NCBI RefSeq assembly: GCF_001644225.1
Contig: NZ_LSTV01000004.1
Coordinates: 124,001-188,000 of the forward strand
DNA from: Microbacterium oleivorans
GTDB taxonomy: Bacteria; Actinomycetota; Actinomycetes; Actinomycetales; Microbacteriaceae
Direction: 5' to 3'
DNA: 64,000 bases
Below, piece after piece: positions 1 through 10,032 of this stretch; the first letter of the stretch is position 1; each line of letters opens with the position of its first letter. Made by a program: the position numbers and the translations under genes. The notes beneath the pieces are model-generated. The model did no database searches. It worked only from the letters and a program-made list of their open reading frames with translations, and had not been told where the DNA came from.

Positions 1-783
<783 letters not shown>

Positions 784-852
784 TCGGATGCCGGCGCGCG
801 GACGCTCGCGCGCCCGCATCCCCCACCTTTTCTTCTACTGCAAGGAAGCACC

Positions 853-3279
853 GTGACTGACACGACGACGTCGACCGCGTCCACCGACCACCTCCGCCCC
901 CTCCTCGAGAAGCTCTCGCTCGAGCAGAAGGCGGCCCTCGTCCAGGGCGCGGACTTCTGGACGACGGTGCCGCTGCCCGAGATCGGGCTGCGGGCGATGA
1001 CCCTGTCGGACGGTCCCGCCGGTGTCCGCGGCCCGCGCTGGGACGAGCGCGACCCGTCGCTGAACATGCCCTCGGGGTCGGCCCTGGCGGCATCCTGGGA
1101 CGTCGACCTCGCCCACCGCTACGGTGCCGCTGCCGCCGCGGAGGCCCGCCGCAAGGGTGTCGACGTCGTCCTCGGTCCGACCATCAACCTGCACCGCTCA
1201 CCGCTGGGTGGTCGCCACTTCGAGTGCTTCTCGGAGGACCCCGAGCTCTCCGCGGGCCTCGGCGCCGCGTACGTCCGCGGCCTGCAGGACAACGGCGTCG
1301 CCGCCACCCCCAAGCACTACGTCGCGAACGACTCCGAGACCGACCGCTTCACCGTCGACGTCCAGGTCGACGAGCGCACGCTGCGGGAGCTCTACCTCGC
1401 GCCGTTCGAGCGCACCGTCGAGGCCGGGACCTGGAGCATCATGAGCTCCTACAACTCGGTCGACGGCGTCACGATGACCGAGAACGACCTGCTCGAGAGG
1501 CCGCTGAACAGCGAGTGGGAATTCGACGGCGTCGTGATCAGCGACTGGACCGCCGTCCGCTCGCTGGACGCCGTCCCCGCCGCGCAGGACCTCGCCATGC
1601 CCGGGCCGGCACCGGCCTGGGCGGGCCTCGCCGACGCCGTGCGCGACGGTCGCCTCGACGAGGCCGATCTCGACCGCAAGGTGCTGCGGATGCTGCTGCT
1701 CGCCGAGCGCGTCGGCGCCCTTGAGGGCTCGGCCCCGGTCGAACCGGCATCCGTCGACGGCATCGCCTTCGTCCGCGAGGCCGCCGTCGAAGGGTCCGTC
1801 CTGCTCCGCAACGAGGGTGTCCTGCCGCTGGATGCCGCGGCTCTCCGCCGCGTCGCGGTGATCGGCCAGAACGCACGCGACGCCCGCACGCAGGGCGGCG
1901 GTTCGGCCACCGTCCTGCCCGAGAAGACCGTCTCGCCGCTCGACGGCCTCCGCGAGGCGCTTCCGGGGGCCGACGTCGTCTACGAGATCGGCGCGGTCGT
2001 CCAGGAGGGCGTCGCCGAGCTCGATCTCGCGCGCATGACGAACCCTGCCACGGGCGAACCCGGCCTGCGGGTCACCTTCCTCGGTGACGACGCCGAGGTC
2101 CTCTTCACCGAGGACCGCCGCTCGAGCGCCCTCGTGTGGTTCGGCGGCGACGCTCCGATCGCCGCGAGCCGCACGGTCGTGTTCGAGACCCGGTACACCC
2201 CCGAGGCCACGGGCGCCATCGAGCTCGGGTTCGCCGGCGCGAACCCCGGTCGGCTGCTGGTGGACGGCGACCTGCTGTTGAACGACTCCCCTTTGATCGA
2301 GGGAACGGACCTCGGCGCCGCCTTCCTCAACCCGCCTTCTGTCACCGCCACCGTCGCGGTGCAGGAGGGGACCCCGATCGACGTGCGGGTCGAGTTCGAC
2401 CGCGCCGACATGGGTGCGTTGTCGGGCGCGATGTCGGCCACCGTCGGGATCGCACCCGAGCGCACCGACCCCGCCCAGCTCATCGCGCGCGCCGTCGAGG
2501 CGGCGACCTCCGCCGAGATCGCCGTGGTCGTCGTCGGCACCAACGCGAAGGTCGAGTCCGAGGGATATGACCGCACCGACCTCGACCTGCCGGGCTGCCA
2601 GGACGACCTCGTCCGCGCCGTCGCCGCGACCGGCACCCCGGTGGTCGTCGTCGTGAACGCGGGCTCGCCCGTCGTCCTCCCCTGGGCGGAGGACGTCGCC
2701 GCGATCCTGCAGGGCTACTTCGGCGGGCAGGAGTTCGGGCACGCCGTCGCCGACATCCTCACCGGCGCCGCCGAGCCGGGCGGGCGCCTGCCCACCACGT
2801 GGCCGGCGGCCCTCACCGACGTGCCGGTCACTCAGGTCACCCCCGAGGACGGCGTCCTCCGCTACACCGAGGGCATCCACATCGGATACCGCGCCTGGCT
2901 GCGCTCCGGCGCCGAACCGGCGTACGCCTTCGGTCACGGCCTCGGATACACGACCTGGGAGTGGGATGCCGCGACACGGCGGGGCGACAGCCTCGAGGTG
3001 ACCGTTCGCAACATCGGCGCACGCGCCGGCAAGCAGGTCGTCCAGGTCTACGCCGAGCGCGCGGACTCGTCCGTCGAGCGTCCGGTGCGCTGGCTCGTCG
3101 GCCATGCCGTCGTCCGAGCGGATGCCGGGGCCACCGCGACGGCATCCGTCCCGCTCCCGTCCCGTCGCTTCGCGCACTGGGCGGACGGCTGGGTCGTGGA
3201 GCCGGGCGCCTTCACCCTGCGCGTCGGGGCATCGGTGGTCGATCTGCCCCTCGAGCTGGAGTGGGAGGCGGACGCGTGA
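853..3279 (+). CDS. Glycoside hydrolase family 3 beta-glucosidase with inserted PA14-like domain
   Basis: 808 residues from a GTG preceded by an AAGGAAG ribosome-binding site. The N-terminal GH3 barrel carries the substrate-binding KHYVAND motif and the nucleophile in VISDW (Asp231). The alpha/beta sandwich half contains a long insertion at about residues 385-540 that looks like a PA14 carbohydrate-binding domain, followed by a fibronectin-III-like C-terminus. This layout is typical of Actinobacterial and Bacteroidota beta-glucosidases that take aryl- and oligo-glucosides. No signal peptide is visible, so it probably works in the cytoplasm on imported glycosides. The stop overlaps the next gene's GTG by 4 bases, indicating translational coupling. 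Sugar specificity is not readable from sequence. Confidence 0.93.
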   Translation: MTDTTTSTASTDHLRPLLEKLSLEQKAALVQGADFWTTVPLPEIGLRAMTLSDGPAGVRGPRWDERDPSLNMPSGSALAASWDVDLAHRYGAAAAAEARRKGVDVVLGPTINLHRSPLGGRHFECFSEDPELSAGLGAAYVRGLQDNGVAATPKHYVANDSETDRFTVDVQVDERTLRELYLAPFERTVEAGTWSIMSSYNSVDGVTMTENDLLERPLNSEWEFDGVVISDWTAVRSLDAVPAAQDLAMPGPAPAWAGLADAVRDGRLDEADLDRKVLRMLLLAERVGALEGSAPVEPASVDGIAFVREAAVEGSVLLRNEGVLPLDAAALRRVAVIGQNARDARTQGGGSATVLPEKTVSPLDGLREALPGADVVYEIGAVVQEGVAELDLARMTNPATGEPGLRVTFLGDDAEVLFTEDRRSSALVWFGGDAPIAASRTVVFETRYTPEATGAIELGFAGANPGRLLVDGDLLLNDSPLIEGTDLGAAFLNPPSVTATVAVQEGTPIDVRVEFDRADMGALSGAMSATVGIAPERTDPAQLIARAVEAATSAEIAVVVVGTNAKVESEGYDRTDLDLPGCQDDLVRAVAATGTPVVVVVNAGSPVVLPWAEDVAAILQGYFGGQEFGHAVADILTGAAEPGGRLPTTWPAALTDVPVTQVTPEDGVLRYTEGIHIGYRAWLRSGAEPAYAFGHGLGYTTWEWDAATRRGDSLEVTVRNIGARAGKQVVQVYAERADSSVERPVRWLVGHAVVRADAGATATASVPLPSRRFAHWADGWVVEPGAFTLRVGASVVDLPLELEWEADA

Positions 3280-4388
3280 GCCTCCTGCAGGGCACGATCG
3301 ACGACCGCCTCGCCGACGTTGCCGACCGGCTGGAGGGATGGCTGGGCGCCGACCCCGACCTGTCGTTCCAGGTCGCGGCGTACCACCGCGGCGGGCTCGT
3401 CCTCGACGCGTGGGGCGGTCCGCACCTCGGGCGCGACTCGGTCATGGTCCCCTACTCGGTCACGAAGAACACGATCGGCCTGTCGGTCGGCCTGCTCGTC
3501 GAACGCGGCGCGCTGGACCTCGACGAGCGCGTGTCGACGTACTGGCCGGAGTTCGCCGCGAAGGGCAAGGGGGCAGTCACCGTCCGCCAGCTGCTGTCGC
3601 ACCAGGCCGGCCTGCCCCAGGCCGACACGAACCTCACGTGGGACGAGCTGCTCGACCACCACGCGGCGGCGGCACGCCTGGCGGACTCGACCCCGTTCTG
3701 GCACCCGGGAAGCGCGTTCGGGTACCACGCCATCACGATCGGGAATCTCGGCGACGAGCTCGTGTACCGCGTCACCGGCCGCACGCTCCACGAGTTCTAC
3801 GAGCAGGAGATCCGCGCGCCGCACGGGATCGACTTCTACCTCGGCCTCCCGGCGGAGCTCGAGGACCGGCGCACGGACGTGCTTCCGATGATCCGCCCGG
3901 TGTCGGACACCCTCGTCCGCGAGTACTCCGCGCTCGGCCCCCTCGTCTTCGGATCGATGAGCGGAGACGTCGACCTGGGCAACTCGCCCCGGAGCTGGCG
4001 CTACGGTCACCCGGGCGGCAGTGGAACCGGCAGCGCGCGCGGCCTCGCCCGACTCTTCGCCTCGGCGGTCACCGGCGTCGACGGCGCCGAACCGTTCCTC
4101 AGCGCCGACACCGTGTCGCAGATCGGGCAGCAGCAGATCCGCGGGTACGACGAGGTGCTGCACCAGCACGACCGTGCGCACGCGATCGTCTTCCAGAAGC
4201 CGTCGCAGCAGCTCGCCTTCGGCGGTCCGCGCTCGTTCGGCCACGACGGTGCGGCGGGTGCGCTCGCGTGCGTCGACCCCGACACCGGTGTCGCCTTCGC
4301 CTGGACCATCGCCCGCGGGCCGTGGCCCGGTGGCGCCGATCCGCGTGCCGTCGCCCTCGCCGCCGAGCTCGGCCGCGTCCTCCCCTGA
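3276..4388 (+). CDS. Serine hydrolase of the beta-lactamase/esterase (class C) family
   Basis: 370 residues starting at the GTG that overlaps the GH3 stop. The catalytic SxxK motif is seen in YSVTK. A tyrosine-containing FGYHA motif stands at the second active-site position, as in EstB-type esterases and other beta-lactamase-fold hydrolases, and a C-terminal GHDG replaces the KTG triad. No export signal is visible, arguing against a periplasmic antibiotic-degrading role. Lying between a beta-glucosidase and an alpha-rhamnosidase in one operon, it may remove acyl groups (acetyl, malonyl, phenolic) from imported plant glycosides. That role comes from context only; the substrate is unknown. Confidence 0.85.
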   Translation: MSLLQGTIDDRLADVADRLEGWLGADPDLSFQVAAYHRGGLVLDAWGGPHLGRDSVMVPYSVTKNTIGLSVGLLVERGALDLDERVSTYWPEFAAKGKGAVTVRQLLSHQAGLPQADTNLTWDELLDHHAAAARLADSTPFWHPGSAFGYHAITIGNLGDELVYRVTGRTLHEFYEQEIRAPHGIDFYLGLPAELEDRRTDVLPMIRPVSDTLVREYSALGPLVFGSMSGDVDLGNSPRSWRYGHPGGSGTGSARGLARLFASAVTGVDGAEPFLSADTVSQIGQQQIRGYDEVLHQHDRAHAIVFQKPSQQLAFGGPRSFGHDGAAGALACVDPDTGVAFAWTIARGPWPGGADPRAVALAAELGRVLP

Positions 4389-4405
4389 CCTCGACCGGAG
4401 ACCCT

Positions 4406-7192
4406 GTGAACCCCGCATCCCGCATCGCCGCCTTCCGCGCCGAACTGCGCGACGACACCGCGTTCGTCGCCACGCCCAGCCCCCGGCTGAGCTGGACGGT
4501 CGACACCGACGAGCCCGGCTGGATGCAGGTCGCGGCAGAAGTCGACGATGGCACCGGCATCGTCGCGCTCCCCGGCGAGGAAAGCGCCCTGATCGCCTGG
4601 CCGTTCGCGCCGCTGTCCGCCGGGGAGCAGCGCGAGGTGCGGGTGCGCGCACAGGCGGCATCCGGCACGTGGACGAGCTGGTCGGAGCCGCTCACCGTCG
4701 CCGCCGGCTTCCTCGCGCCGGACGAATGGGTCGCACAGCCGGTCGGACTGGCGGCCCCCGATCGCGACGCGCAGCCGACCGTGGTGCGCACGCGCTTCCG
4801 GCTCGGGCGACCGGTCACCCGGGCGCTGCTGTTCTGGACGGCGCTCGGCGTCGCCGAGCCCGAGGTCAACGACACCCCCGTGTCGGAGGACGTGCTCTCA
4901 CCCGGCTGGACGGCGTACCGCGACCGGCTCGTGCACGAGACCGTCGATGTCACGCAGCTGGTCCGCGAGGGCGAGAACGTGCTCTCGGCAACGCTCGCGG
5001 GCGCCTGGTACACCGAGAAGTACGGCTTCTTCGCCTTCGCCGACCGGCTCTACGGGACGCAGCCCTCGTTCCTCGCACAGCTGCGGGTGACCTTCGACGA
5101 CGGCACGACCACGACCGTGGCCGCGACCGGCGAGGGGTGGGAGGCCGCATCCGAAGGACCGATCGTCGACAGCGGCATCTACGCGGGCGAGCATCAGGAC
5201 CTGCGACGCGCCGTGGGCGGGTTCTCGCCCGTCCGCGTGGGAGCCGCCGCGAAGCCGGGCTACGAGAACATCCCCGTGCCCGAGGCGCGCATCGCCCCGC
5301 CGGTGCGCCGGACCGAGTCCCTCCCGGTGGCGGGAACCCTCGCCTCGCCGTCGGGCGGCACGATCCTCGATCTCGGCCAGAACCTCGTCGGACGCCTCCG
5401 CGTACGGGTGCGCGGCGCCGCCGGCACGACGGTGACGATCCGTCACGCCGAGGTGCTCGAGGACGGGGAGCTCGCGCTCCGGCCGCTGCGCAACGCCGCA
5501 GCCACCGCGACGTTCGAGCTCTCCGGCGGCGACGACGTGCTCGAGTCGCGCTTCAGCTTCTACGGCTTCCGGTACGCGCAGATCACGGGTATCGACGTCG
5601 ACACCGCCGACGTCGAGGCGGTCGTCCTGCACACCGACATGGCAAGGACCGGGTGGTTCGCGGCATCCGACCCGCTCATCGACCGGCTGCACGAGAACGT
5701 CGTGTGGGGCATGCGCGGCAACTTCCTCTCGATCCCGACCGACTGCCCGCAGCGCGATGAGCGCCTCGGCTGGACGGGCGACCTGCAGGTGTTCGCACCG
5801 ACGGCATCCTTCCTCTACGACAGCGCCGGCTTCCTCACGTCGTGGCTGCGCGACCTCGCGCACGAGCAGGCCCGGAACGACGGATCGGTGCCCGTCGTGG
5901 TGCCGTCCGCGCTCAGCGGGTTCACCGGCGGCGGAGCCTCCCCCGCCGCGTGGGGCGACGCGGCGACCGTCGTCCCGACGGTGCTGCACGAGCGCTACGG
6001 CGACCGCGACATCCTCGCGGCGCAGTACGAGAGCATGCGCGCGTGGGTGGATGCCGTGGGGCGCGACGCCGGGGACAGCGGCCTCTGGGCGGGCCGGATG
6101 CAGCTCGGCGACTGGCTCGACCCGGCGGCACCGCCCGACAAGCCCGGGCAGGCCAAGGTCGACAGCGACATCGTCGCCTCCGCGTACTACGCCCGGTCGC
6201 TGCGTCAGGTCGCCGAGGCCGCGCGCCTGCTGGGGCTGGAGACGGATGCCGCGCACTACGGCACGCTCGCCGAGCGCAGCCGACGCGCCTTCGTCGACGA
6301 ATACGTCACGCCCGCCGGCCGCATGATGAGCGACGCGCCCACCGCCTACGCGCTCGCACTGAAGTTCGACCTCGTGACCGATCCCGCCGTGCGCACGGCG
6401 CTCGCCGACCGCCTCGCCGCCCTCGTGCGTGAGGGCGGGTATCGGATCGGGACGGGATTCGTCGGCACGCCGCTCGTCGCCGACGCGCTGACCCAGGGCG
6501 GCCACCTCGACGCGGCCGAACGTCTGCTCACGCAAACCGAGTGCCCGTCGTGGCTGTACCCCGTGACGCAGGGGGCCACGACCGTCTGGGAGCGATGGGA
6601 CTCCCTGCTGCCGGACGGCAGCGTCAACCCGGGCGAGATGACCTCGTTCAACCACTACGCGCTCGGCGCGGTCGCCGACTGGCTGCACCGGACGGTCGCG
6701 GGGCTCGCCCCCGCCGCGCCGGGGTACCGACGGCTGCGGATCGCGCCGCAGCCGCCCGAGAGCCTGTCGTCCGCCTCAGCGCGCCACCTGACGCCCTACG
6801 GCGAGGCGTCCGTGGCGTGGCGCCGGGACGGCCACGAGATCGTCGTGACCGCCGTCGTGCCCGCCAACACGCGCGCCGAGGTCGCGATCCCCGGCGCCCC
6901 GGACGAGGTCGGTTCGGGCAGCCACGAGTGGCGCTTCCCCGCACCCGCGACCCCGGCACGTCCACCGCTCGACGGCCTGCACGCGTCACTCGCCGACGTC
7001 ATCGACGACCCGCGAGCGTACGCCGCGCTCATCGACACGATCGCGGCAGTCGATGCGGATCGTGCGCAGGCGATCCGCTCCGAGACCCGTTGGGGCGCGG
7101 GGCGTCCCGTCACGACCGCGCTCATGTTCACCCCGCCCGACCTGCTCGCGTCCGTCGATGACGCGATCCGGCGGGCGACGGCATCCGCCTGA
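4406..7192 (+). CDS. Alpha-L-rhamnosidase, glycoside hydrolase family 78
   Basis: 928 residues; the chosen GTG has a CGGAG ribosome-binding site and starts where GH78 homology begins (SPRLSWTVD, the usual N-terminal beta-sandwich opening). The order is N-terminal beta domains, an (alpha/alpha)6 catalytic barrel and a C-terminal beta domain. The hallmark DCPQRDERLGWTGD contains the probable general acid Glu452, and the second acid Glu729 lies in TTVWERWD. GH78 enzymes remove terminal alpha-L-rhamnose from flavonoid glycosides, saponins and pectin fragments. No signal peptide is seen, consistent with cytoplasmic action. It lies 17 bases after the serine hydrolase and 18 before the apiosidase-like gene, so the four genes are probably one transcript. 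Confidence 0.93.
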   Translation: MNPASRIAAFRAELRDDTAFVATPSPRLSWTVDTDEPGWMQVAAEVDDGTGIVALPGEESALIAWPFAPLSAGEQREVRVRAQAASGTWTSWSEPLTVAAGFLAPDEWVAQPVGLAAPDRDAQPTVVRTRFRLGRPVTRALLFWTALGVAEPEVNDTPVSEDVLSPGWTAYRDRLVHETVDVTQLVREGENVLSATLAGAWYTEKYGFFAFADRLYGTQPSFLAQLRVTFDDGTTTTVAATGEGWEAASEGPIVDSGIYAGEHQDLRRAVGGFSPVRVGAAAKPGYENIPVPEARIAPPVRRTESLPVAGTLASPSGGTILDLGQNLVGRLRVRVRGAAGTTVTIRHAEVLEDGELALRPLRNAAATATFELSGGDDVLESRFSFYGFRYAQITGIDVDTADVEAVVLHTDMARTGWFAASDPLIDRLHENVVWGMRGNFLSIPTDCPQRDERLGWTGDLQVFAPTASFLYDSAGFLTSWLRDLAHEQARNDGSVPVVVPSALSGFTGGGASPAAWGDAATVVPTVLHERYGDRDILAAQYESMRAWVDAVGRDAGDSGLWAGRMQLGDWLDPAAPPDKPGQAKVDSDIVASAYYARSLRQVAEAARLLGLETDAAHYGTLAERSRRAFVDEYVTPAGRMMSDAPTAYALALKFDLVTDPAVRTALADRLAALVREGGYRIGTGFVGTPLVADALTQGGHLDAAERLLTQTECPSWLYPVTQGATTVWERWDSLLPDGSVNPGEMTSFNHYALGAVADWLHRTVAGLAPAAPGYRRLRIAPQPPESLSSASARHLTPYGEASVAWRRDGHEIVVTAVVPANTRAEVAIPGAPDEVGSGSHEWRFPAPATPARPPLDGLHASLADVIDDPRAYAALIDTIAAVDADRAQAIRSETRWGAGRPVTTALMFTPPDLLASVDDAIRRATASA

Positions 7193-7210
7193 CCCCTCCG
7201 AGGAGACACC

Positions 7211-8983
7211 ATGTTCGACCGTGCCAGCACCTTCGGCGAAGCCCTCGACGACCCGGACGCCCGCGCGATCCTCGAGCGGTACCTGCCGGGGGTGGCCGCC
7301 TCGCCCATGGCGACGCAGTTCCGCGGTGGCCGCCTCGGGCAGCTCGTCGCGATCGTCCCCGCCCTCGAGGACCTCGAGGTGCGCGAACAGTTCTTCGCCG
7401 CGCTCGCCGCGGTCGGGTCCGGGGCGGGTCGTCCGCCGTACGCGCCGGCGATCACCCCCGACCCCGCGTACGAGGGAGACGACGTCGCGCGGGCGTCGGC
7501 GACGATGACGCTGCCGACGCCGACGCCGCTGTGGGATCCGCTCGAGCTGCGCTTCGCAGGACCCTCGCACGGCAACCCGTTCGTCGACGTCGAGCTCGAC
7601 GCGGTCTTCCGGCGCGGCGGCGACGAGATCCGGGTCGGCGGCTTCTACGACGGCGACGGCGTGTACGTGATCCGCGCACTGGCCGACACGGTCGGCACCT
7701 GGACCTTCGAGACGCGCTCCACCGCGCGCTCGCTCGACGGCCTCACCGGTTTGGTCGAAGTCACCGGCGCGCGCGACGGCTCGCACGGTCCGGTGCGGGT
7801 CGATGGCTTCCACTTCCGGCACGCCGACGGCACACGGCACCGCCCGATCGGCACGACCGCGTACGCCTGGACCCACCAGCCCGAGCAGCTGCAGGAGAAG
7901 ACCCTCGAAACGCTCACCGGGGCACCGTTCGCGAAGCTGCGCATGTGCGTCTTCCCCAAGTCGTACCTCTACAACGCGAACGAACCGGCCGACTTCCCCT
8001 TCGTCGGCAGCCTCGCGGACGGTTTCGACCACACGCGGTTCGACCCCGCGCACTTCCGGCGGCTGGAGCAGCGAATCGGCGAGCTGGCGGCCCTCGGCAT
8101 CCAGGCCGACCTCATCCTCTTCCACGCGTACGACCGGTGGGGATTCGCCGACCTCGGCCCCGCCGTCGACGAGCGGTACGTCCGCTACGTCGTGCGGCGC
8201 CTGTCGGGCTTCGCGAACGTGTGGTGGTCGATGGCGAACGAGTACGACCTGCTGTGGTCGAAGGACCTCGACGACTGGGAGCGCCTCGCGGCGATCGTCG
8301 GTGAAGAGGATGCCTTCGGTCACCTCAACTCGATCCACAACTGCCGTCCCGTGTACGACTACGCGAAGCCGTGGATCACGCACGTCAGCATCCAGCGGGT
8401 CGACGTCTACCGCACCGCGGAGAACACCGACCAGTGGCGCGAGGAGTGGGGCAAGCCCGTCGTCATCGACGAGTGCGCCTACGAGGGCGACATCGACCAG
8501 GGCTGGGGCAACATCACCGGTGAGGAGATGGTGCGCCGGTTCTGGGAGGGCGCCGTCCGCGGCGGCTACGTCGGCCACGGCGAGACCTACTATCCGCCCG
8601 CCCTCGGGGGCGCGGCATCCGTCGGCGACGACGACGAGGTCCTCTGGTGGTCGAAGGGCGGCGCGCTGCACGGCTCGTCCCCTTCGCGGATCGGCTTCCT
8701 CGAGCACCTGCAGTCGCAGGCACCCGGCGGCGTGTGGGACCCGCTGCCGAGTGACTGGGACGTCCCCTGGGGTGGCGTCCCCGGCCGCCTGAAGGTCGCC
8801 TACTTCGGATTCAACCGGCCGCGGTTCCGCAACGTCATCCTCGACGACGGCGAGTGGCGGGTCGAGGTCATCGACACCTGGAACACCACGATCGACGAGC
8901 TGCCGGGAACGTATCGCGGTCAGGTGCGCGTCGAGCTGCCGGGGCGCCAGTTCATGGCGATCCGCGTGACGCGGGTGGACTGA
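7211..8983 (+). CDS. DUF5060/apiosidase-like (DUF4038)/DUF5605 glycoside hydrolase
   Basis: 590 residues, ATG after a GAGGAGA ribosome-binding site. A DUF5060 Ig-like domain spans about residues 95-190. A TIM barrel of the DUF4038/DUF5605 group follows, opening with the characteristic RPIGTTAYAWTH. Likely catalytic carboxylates are Glu344 in MANEYD and Glu421 in VIDECAYEG, matching acid/base and nucleophile positions of clan-A-like barrels. The barrel is related to family GH140, whose founding activity is endo-apiosidase on rhamnogalacturonan II. Placed just upstream of a complete apiose/apionate degradation operon, a beta-apiosidase role is attractive, but biochemistry of this exact architecture is not known to me. 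No signal peptide is apparent. Confidence 0.8.
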   Translation: MFDRASTFGEALDDPDARAILERYLPGVAASPMATQFRGGRLGQLVAIVPALEDLEVREQFFAALAAVGSGAGRPPYAPAITPDPAYEGDDVARASATMTLPTPTPLWDPLELRFAGPSHGNPFVDVELDAVFRRGGDEIRVGGFYDGDGVYVIRALADTVGTWTFETRSTARSLDGLTGLVEVTGARDGSHGPVRVDGFHFRHADGTRHRPIGTTAYAWTHQPEQLQEKTLETLTGAPFAKLRMCVFPKSYLYNANEPADFPFVGSLADGFDHTRFDPAHFRRLEQRIGELAALGIQADLILFHAYDRWGFADLGPAVDERYVRYVVRRLSGFANVWWSMANEYDLLWSKDLDDWERLAAIVGEEDAFGHLNSIHNCRPVYDYAKPWITHVSIQRVDVYRTAENTDQWREEWGKPVVIDECAYEGDIDQGWGNITGEEMVRRFWEGAVRGGYVGHGETYYPPALGGAASVGDDDEVLWWSKGGALHGSSPSRIGFLEHLQSQAPGGVWDPLPSDWDVPWGGVPGRLKVAYFGFNRPRFRNVILDDGEWRVEVIDTWNTTIDELPGTYRGQVRVELPGRQFMAIRVTRVD

Positions 8984-9076
8984 GCCAGGGATCCCGACTG
9001 AGCGGATGCCGCGGGTCGGCGCGCGGCATCTTCGGAGACCTCCAGGACCGGGTGGCCTGGGCCGTACGATTCGATG

Positions 9077-9445
9077 ATGCAGGCTGTGTCGCTCTTGTCC
9101 CAACTGATGTCGGCGCTCGACGAGCATCGCTGGGATGAGCTGGAACGCTACCTGCACCCGGCTTTCTCCTGCAGGTACGTCCACACGGAGGAGAGCTTCG
9201 ATCGTGCGGCATGGATCGAACTCAATGCCGCCTACCCCGGATTCGAAGGTCTGCGTGTCGAGGAGGTCCTGGGAGATCAGACGCGCGCCGCGTGCCGATC
9301 CGTCGTCACCGCTCGTGACGACAGCGGAGTGATGGAATTCGCCTGCGCGACGTTCATCAGTGTCCGGGACGGGCTGATCGAAACGATGACGGAAGTGTGG
9401 ACGGAGGTTTCTCAGGCTCCGCCGCCCGGTACCCGACCGTCGTGA
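9077..9445 (+). CDS. NTF2-like/SnoaL-fold small protein
   Basis: 122 residues of an alpha+beta cone fold: helix-rich first 30 residues (LLSQLMSALDEHRWDELERYL), then a short strand with FSCRYVHTEE and four beta strands ending in DGLIETMTEVW. This is the usual NTF2-like/SnoaL pattern. Two ATGs occur in tandem (9074, 9077); the second is preferred because a -10-like TACGAT ends exactly six bases before it, fitting leaderless transcription. Its 3' end overlaps the convergent TetR gene by 34 bases. Function could be ligand binding or a small isomerase/dehydratase; nothing specific can be assigned. Confidence 0.65.
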   Translation: MQAVSLLSQLMSALDEHRWDELERYLHPAFSCRYVHTEESFDRAAWIELNAAYPGFEGLRVEEVLGDQTRAACRSVVTARDDSGVMEFACATFISVRDGLIETMTEVWTEVSQAPPPGTRPS

Positions 9446-10032
9446 CTCCCATCGGGCTCGTTCGGGCTCGCGAGCCGTTCCCAGGTCCAGGCGAGGATCT
9501 CGGCGATGTCGATCGACGGGTCGACGCCCTGTTGCAGCTGCAGGCCGTCCGACAGGGCGAGCAGCACGGTCGCGGCGGTGTCTGCATCCACCCCCGCCGG
9601 CATCTCGCCGGCATCCTGCCGTGCACGGATGTCAGCTGCGACGACGGCGTGCACGCTCCGCTGACGCTCCTCGAAGAAGGCATGCGCGGGATGGTCCGGA
9701 GCGGATGCCGCCGCCTGCAGGCTCGCGTACAGGTGCACGAGCGCGGGCGTCTCGGCGTTGCGCCGCGCGACCCGCACCGACGGCGGCTCGTCGCCGTCCT
9801 GCTCGGCGAGCGCCTCGCGGGTCGCGGCGTCGCGCTGGCGCAGCACCTCGACGAGCAGATTCTCCTTGGTGCCGAAGTGGTGGAGCATGCCGGCCTGCGT
9901 CATCCCGACCTCGGCGGCGATGTCGCGGAGCGACGTCGAGCCGAACCCGCGCCGCCCGATGACCTCGAGCGCCGTCTGCAGGATGAGTTCCCGACTCTCC
10001 CGGCCCTGCGCTGAGGTGCGCCGCTCACGCAT
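9412..10032 (-). CDS. TetR-family transcriptional regulator
   Basis: 206 residues. The N-terminal helix-turn-helix is clear (TSLRDIAAEVGMTQAGMLHHF, about residues 34-55); the C-terminal half is a TetR ligand-binding core. Its ATG overlaps the end of the upstream GH3 gene by 8 bases, so both are co-transcribed and the regulator probably controls its own operon. An imperfect palindrome in front of that GH3 gene (11945-11961) is a candidate binding site. The inducer is likely a glycoside or released sugar (inference). Confidence 0.9.
   Translation of the reverse strand: MRERRTSAQGRESRELILQTALEVIGRRGFGSTSLRDIAAEVGMTQAGMLHHFGTKENLLVEVLRQRDAATREALAEQDGDEPPSVRVARRNAETPALVHLYASLQAAASAPDHPAHAFFEERQRSVHAVVAADIRARQDAGEMPAGVDADTAATVLLALSDGLQLQQGVDPSIDIAEILAWTWERLASPNEPDGSHDGRVPGGGA

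Noticed and set aside
1198..3177. A 659-codon open frame on the - strand opposite the first GH3 gene
   Set aside because: Complementary-frame artefact of the GH3 codon usage, no domain recognised.
6986..9184. A 732-codon open frame on the - strand opposite the apiosidase-like gene
   Set aside because: Low-complexity Arg/Gly/Asp-rich translation; the forward gene has clear catalytic motifs.
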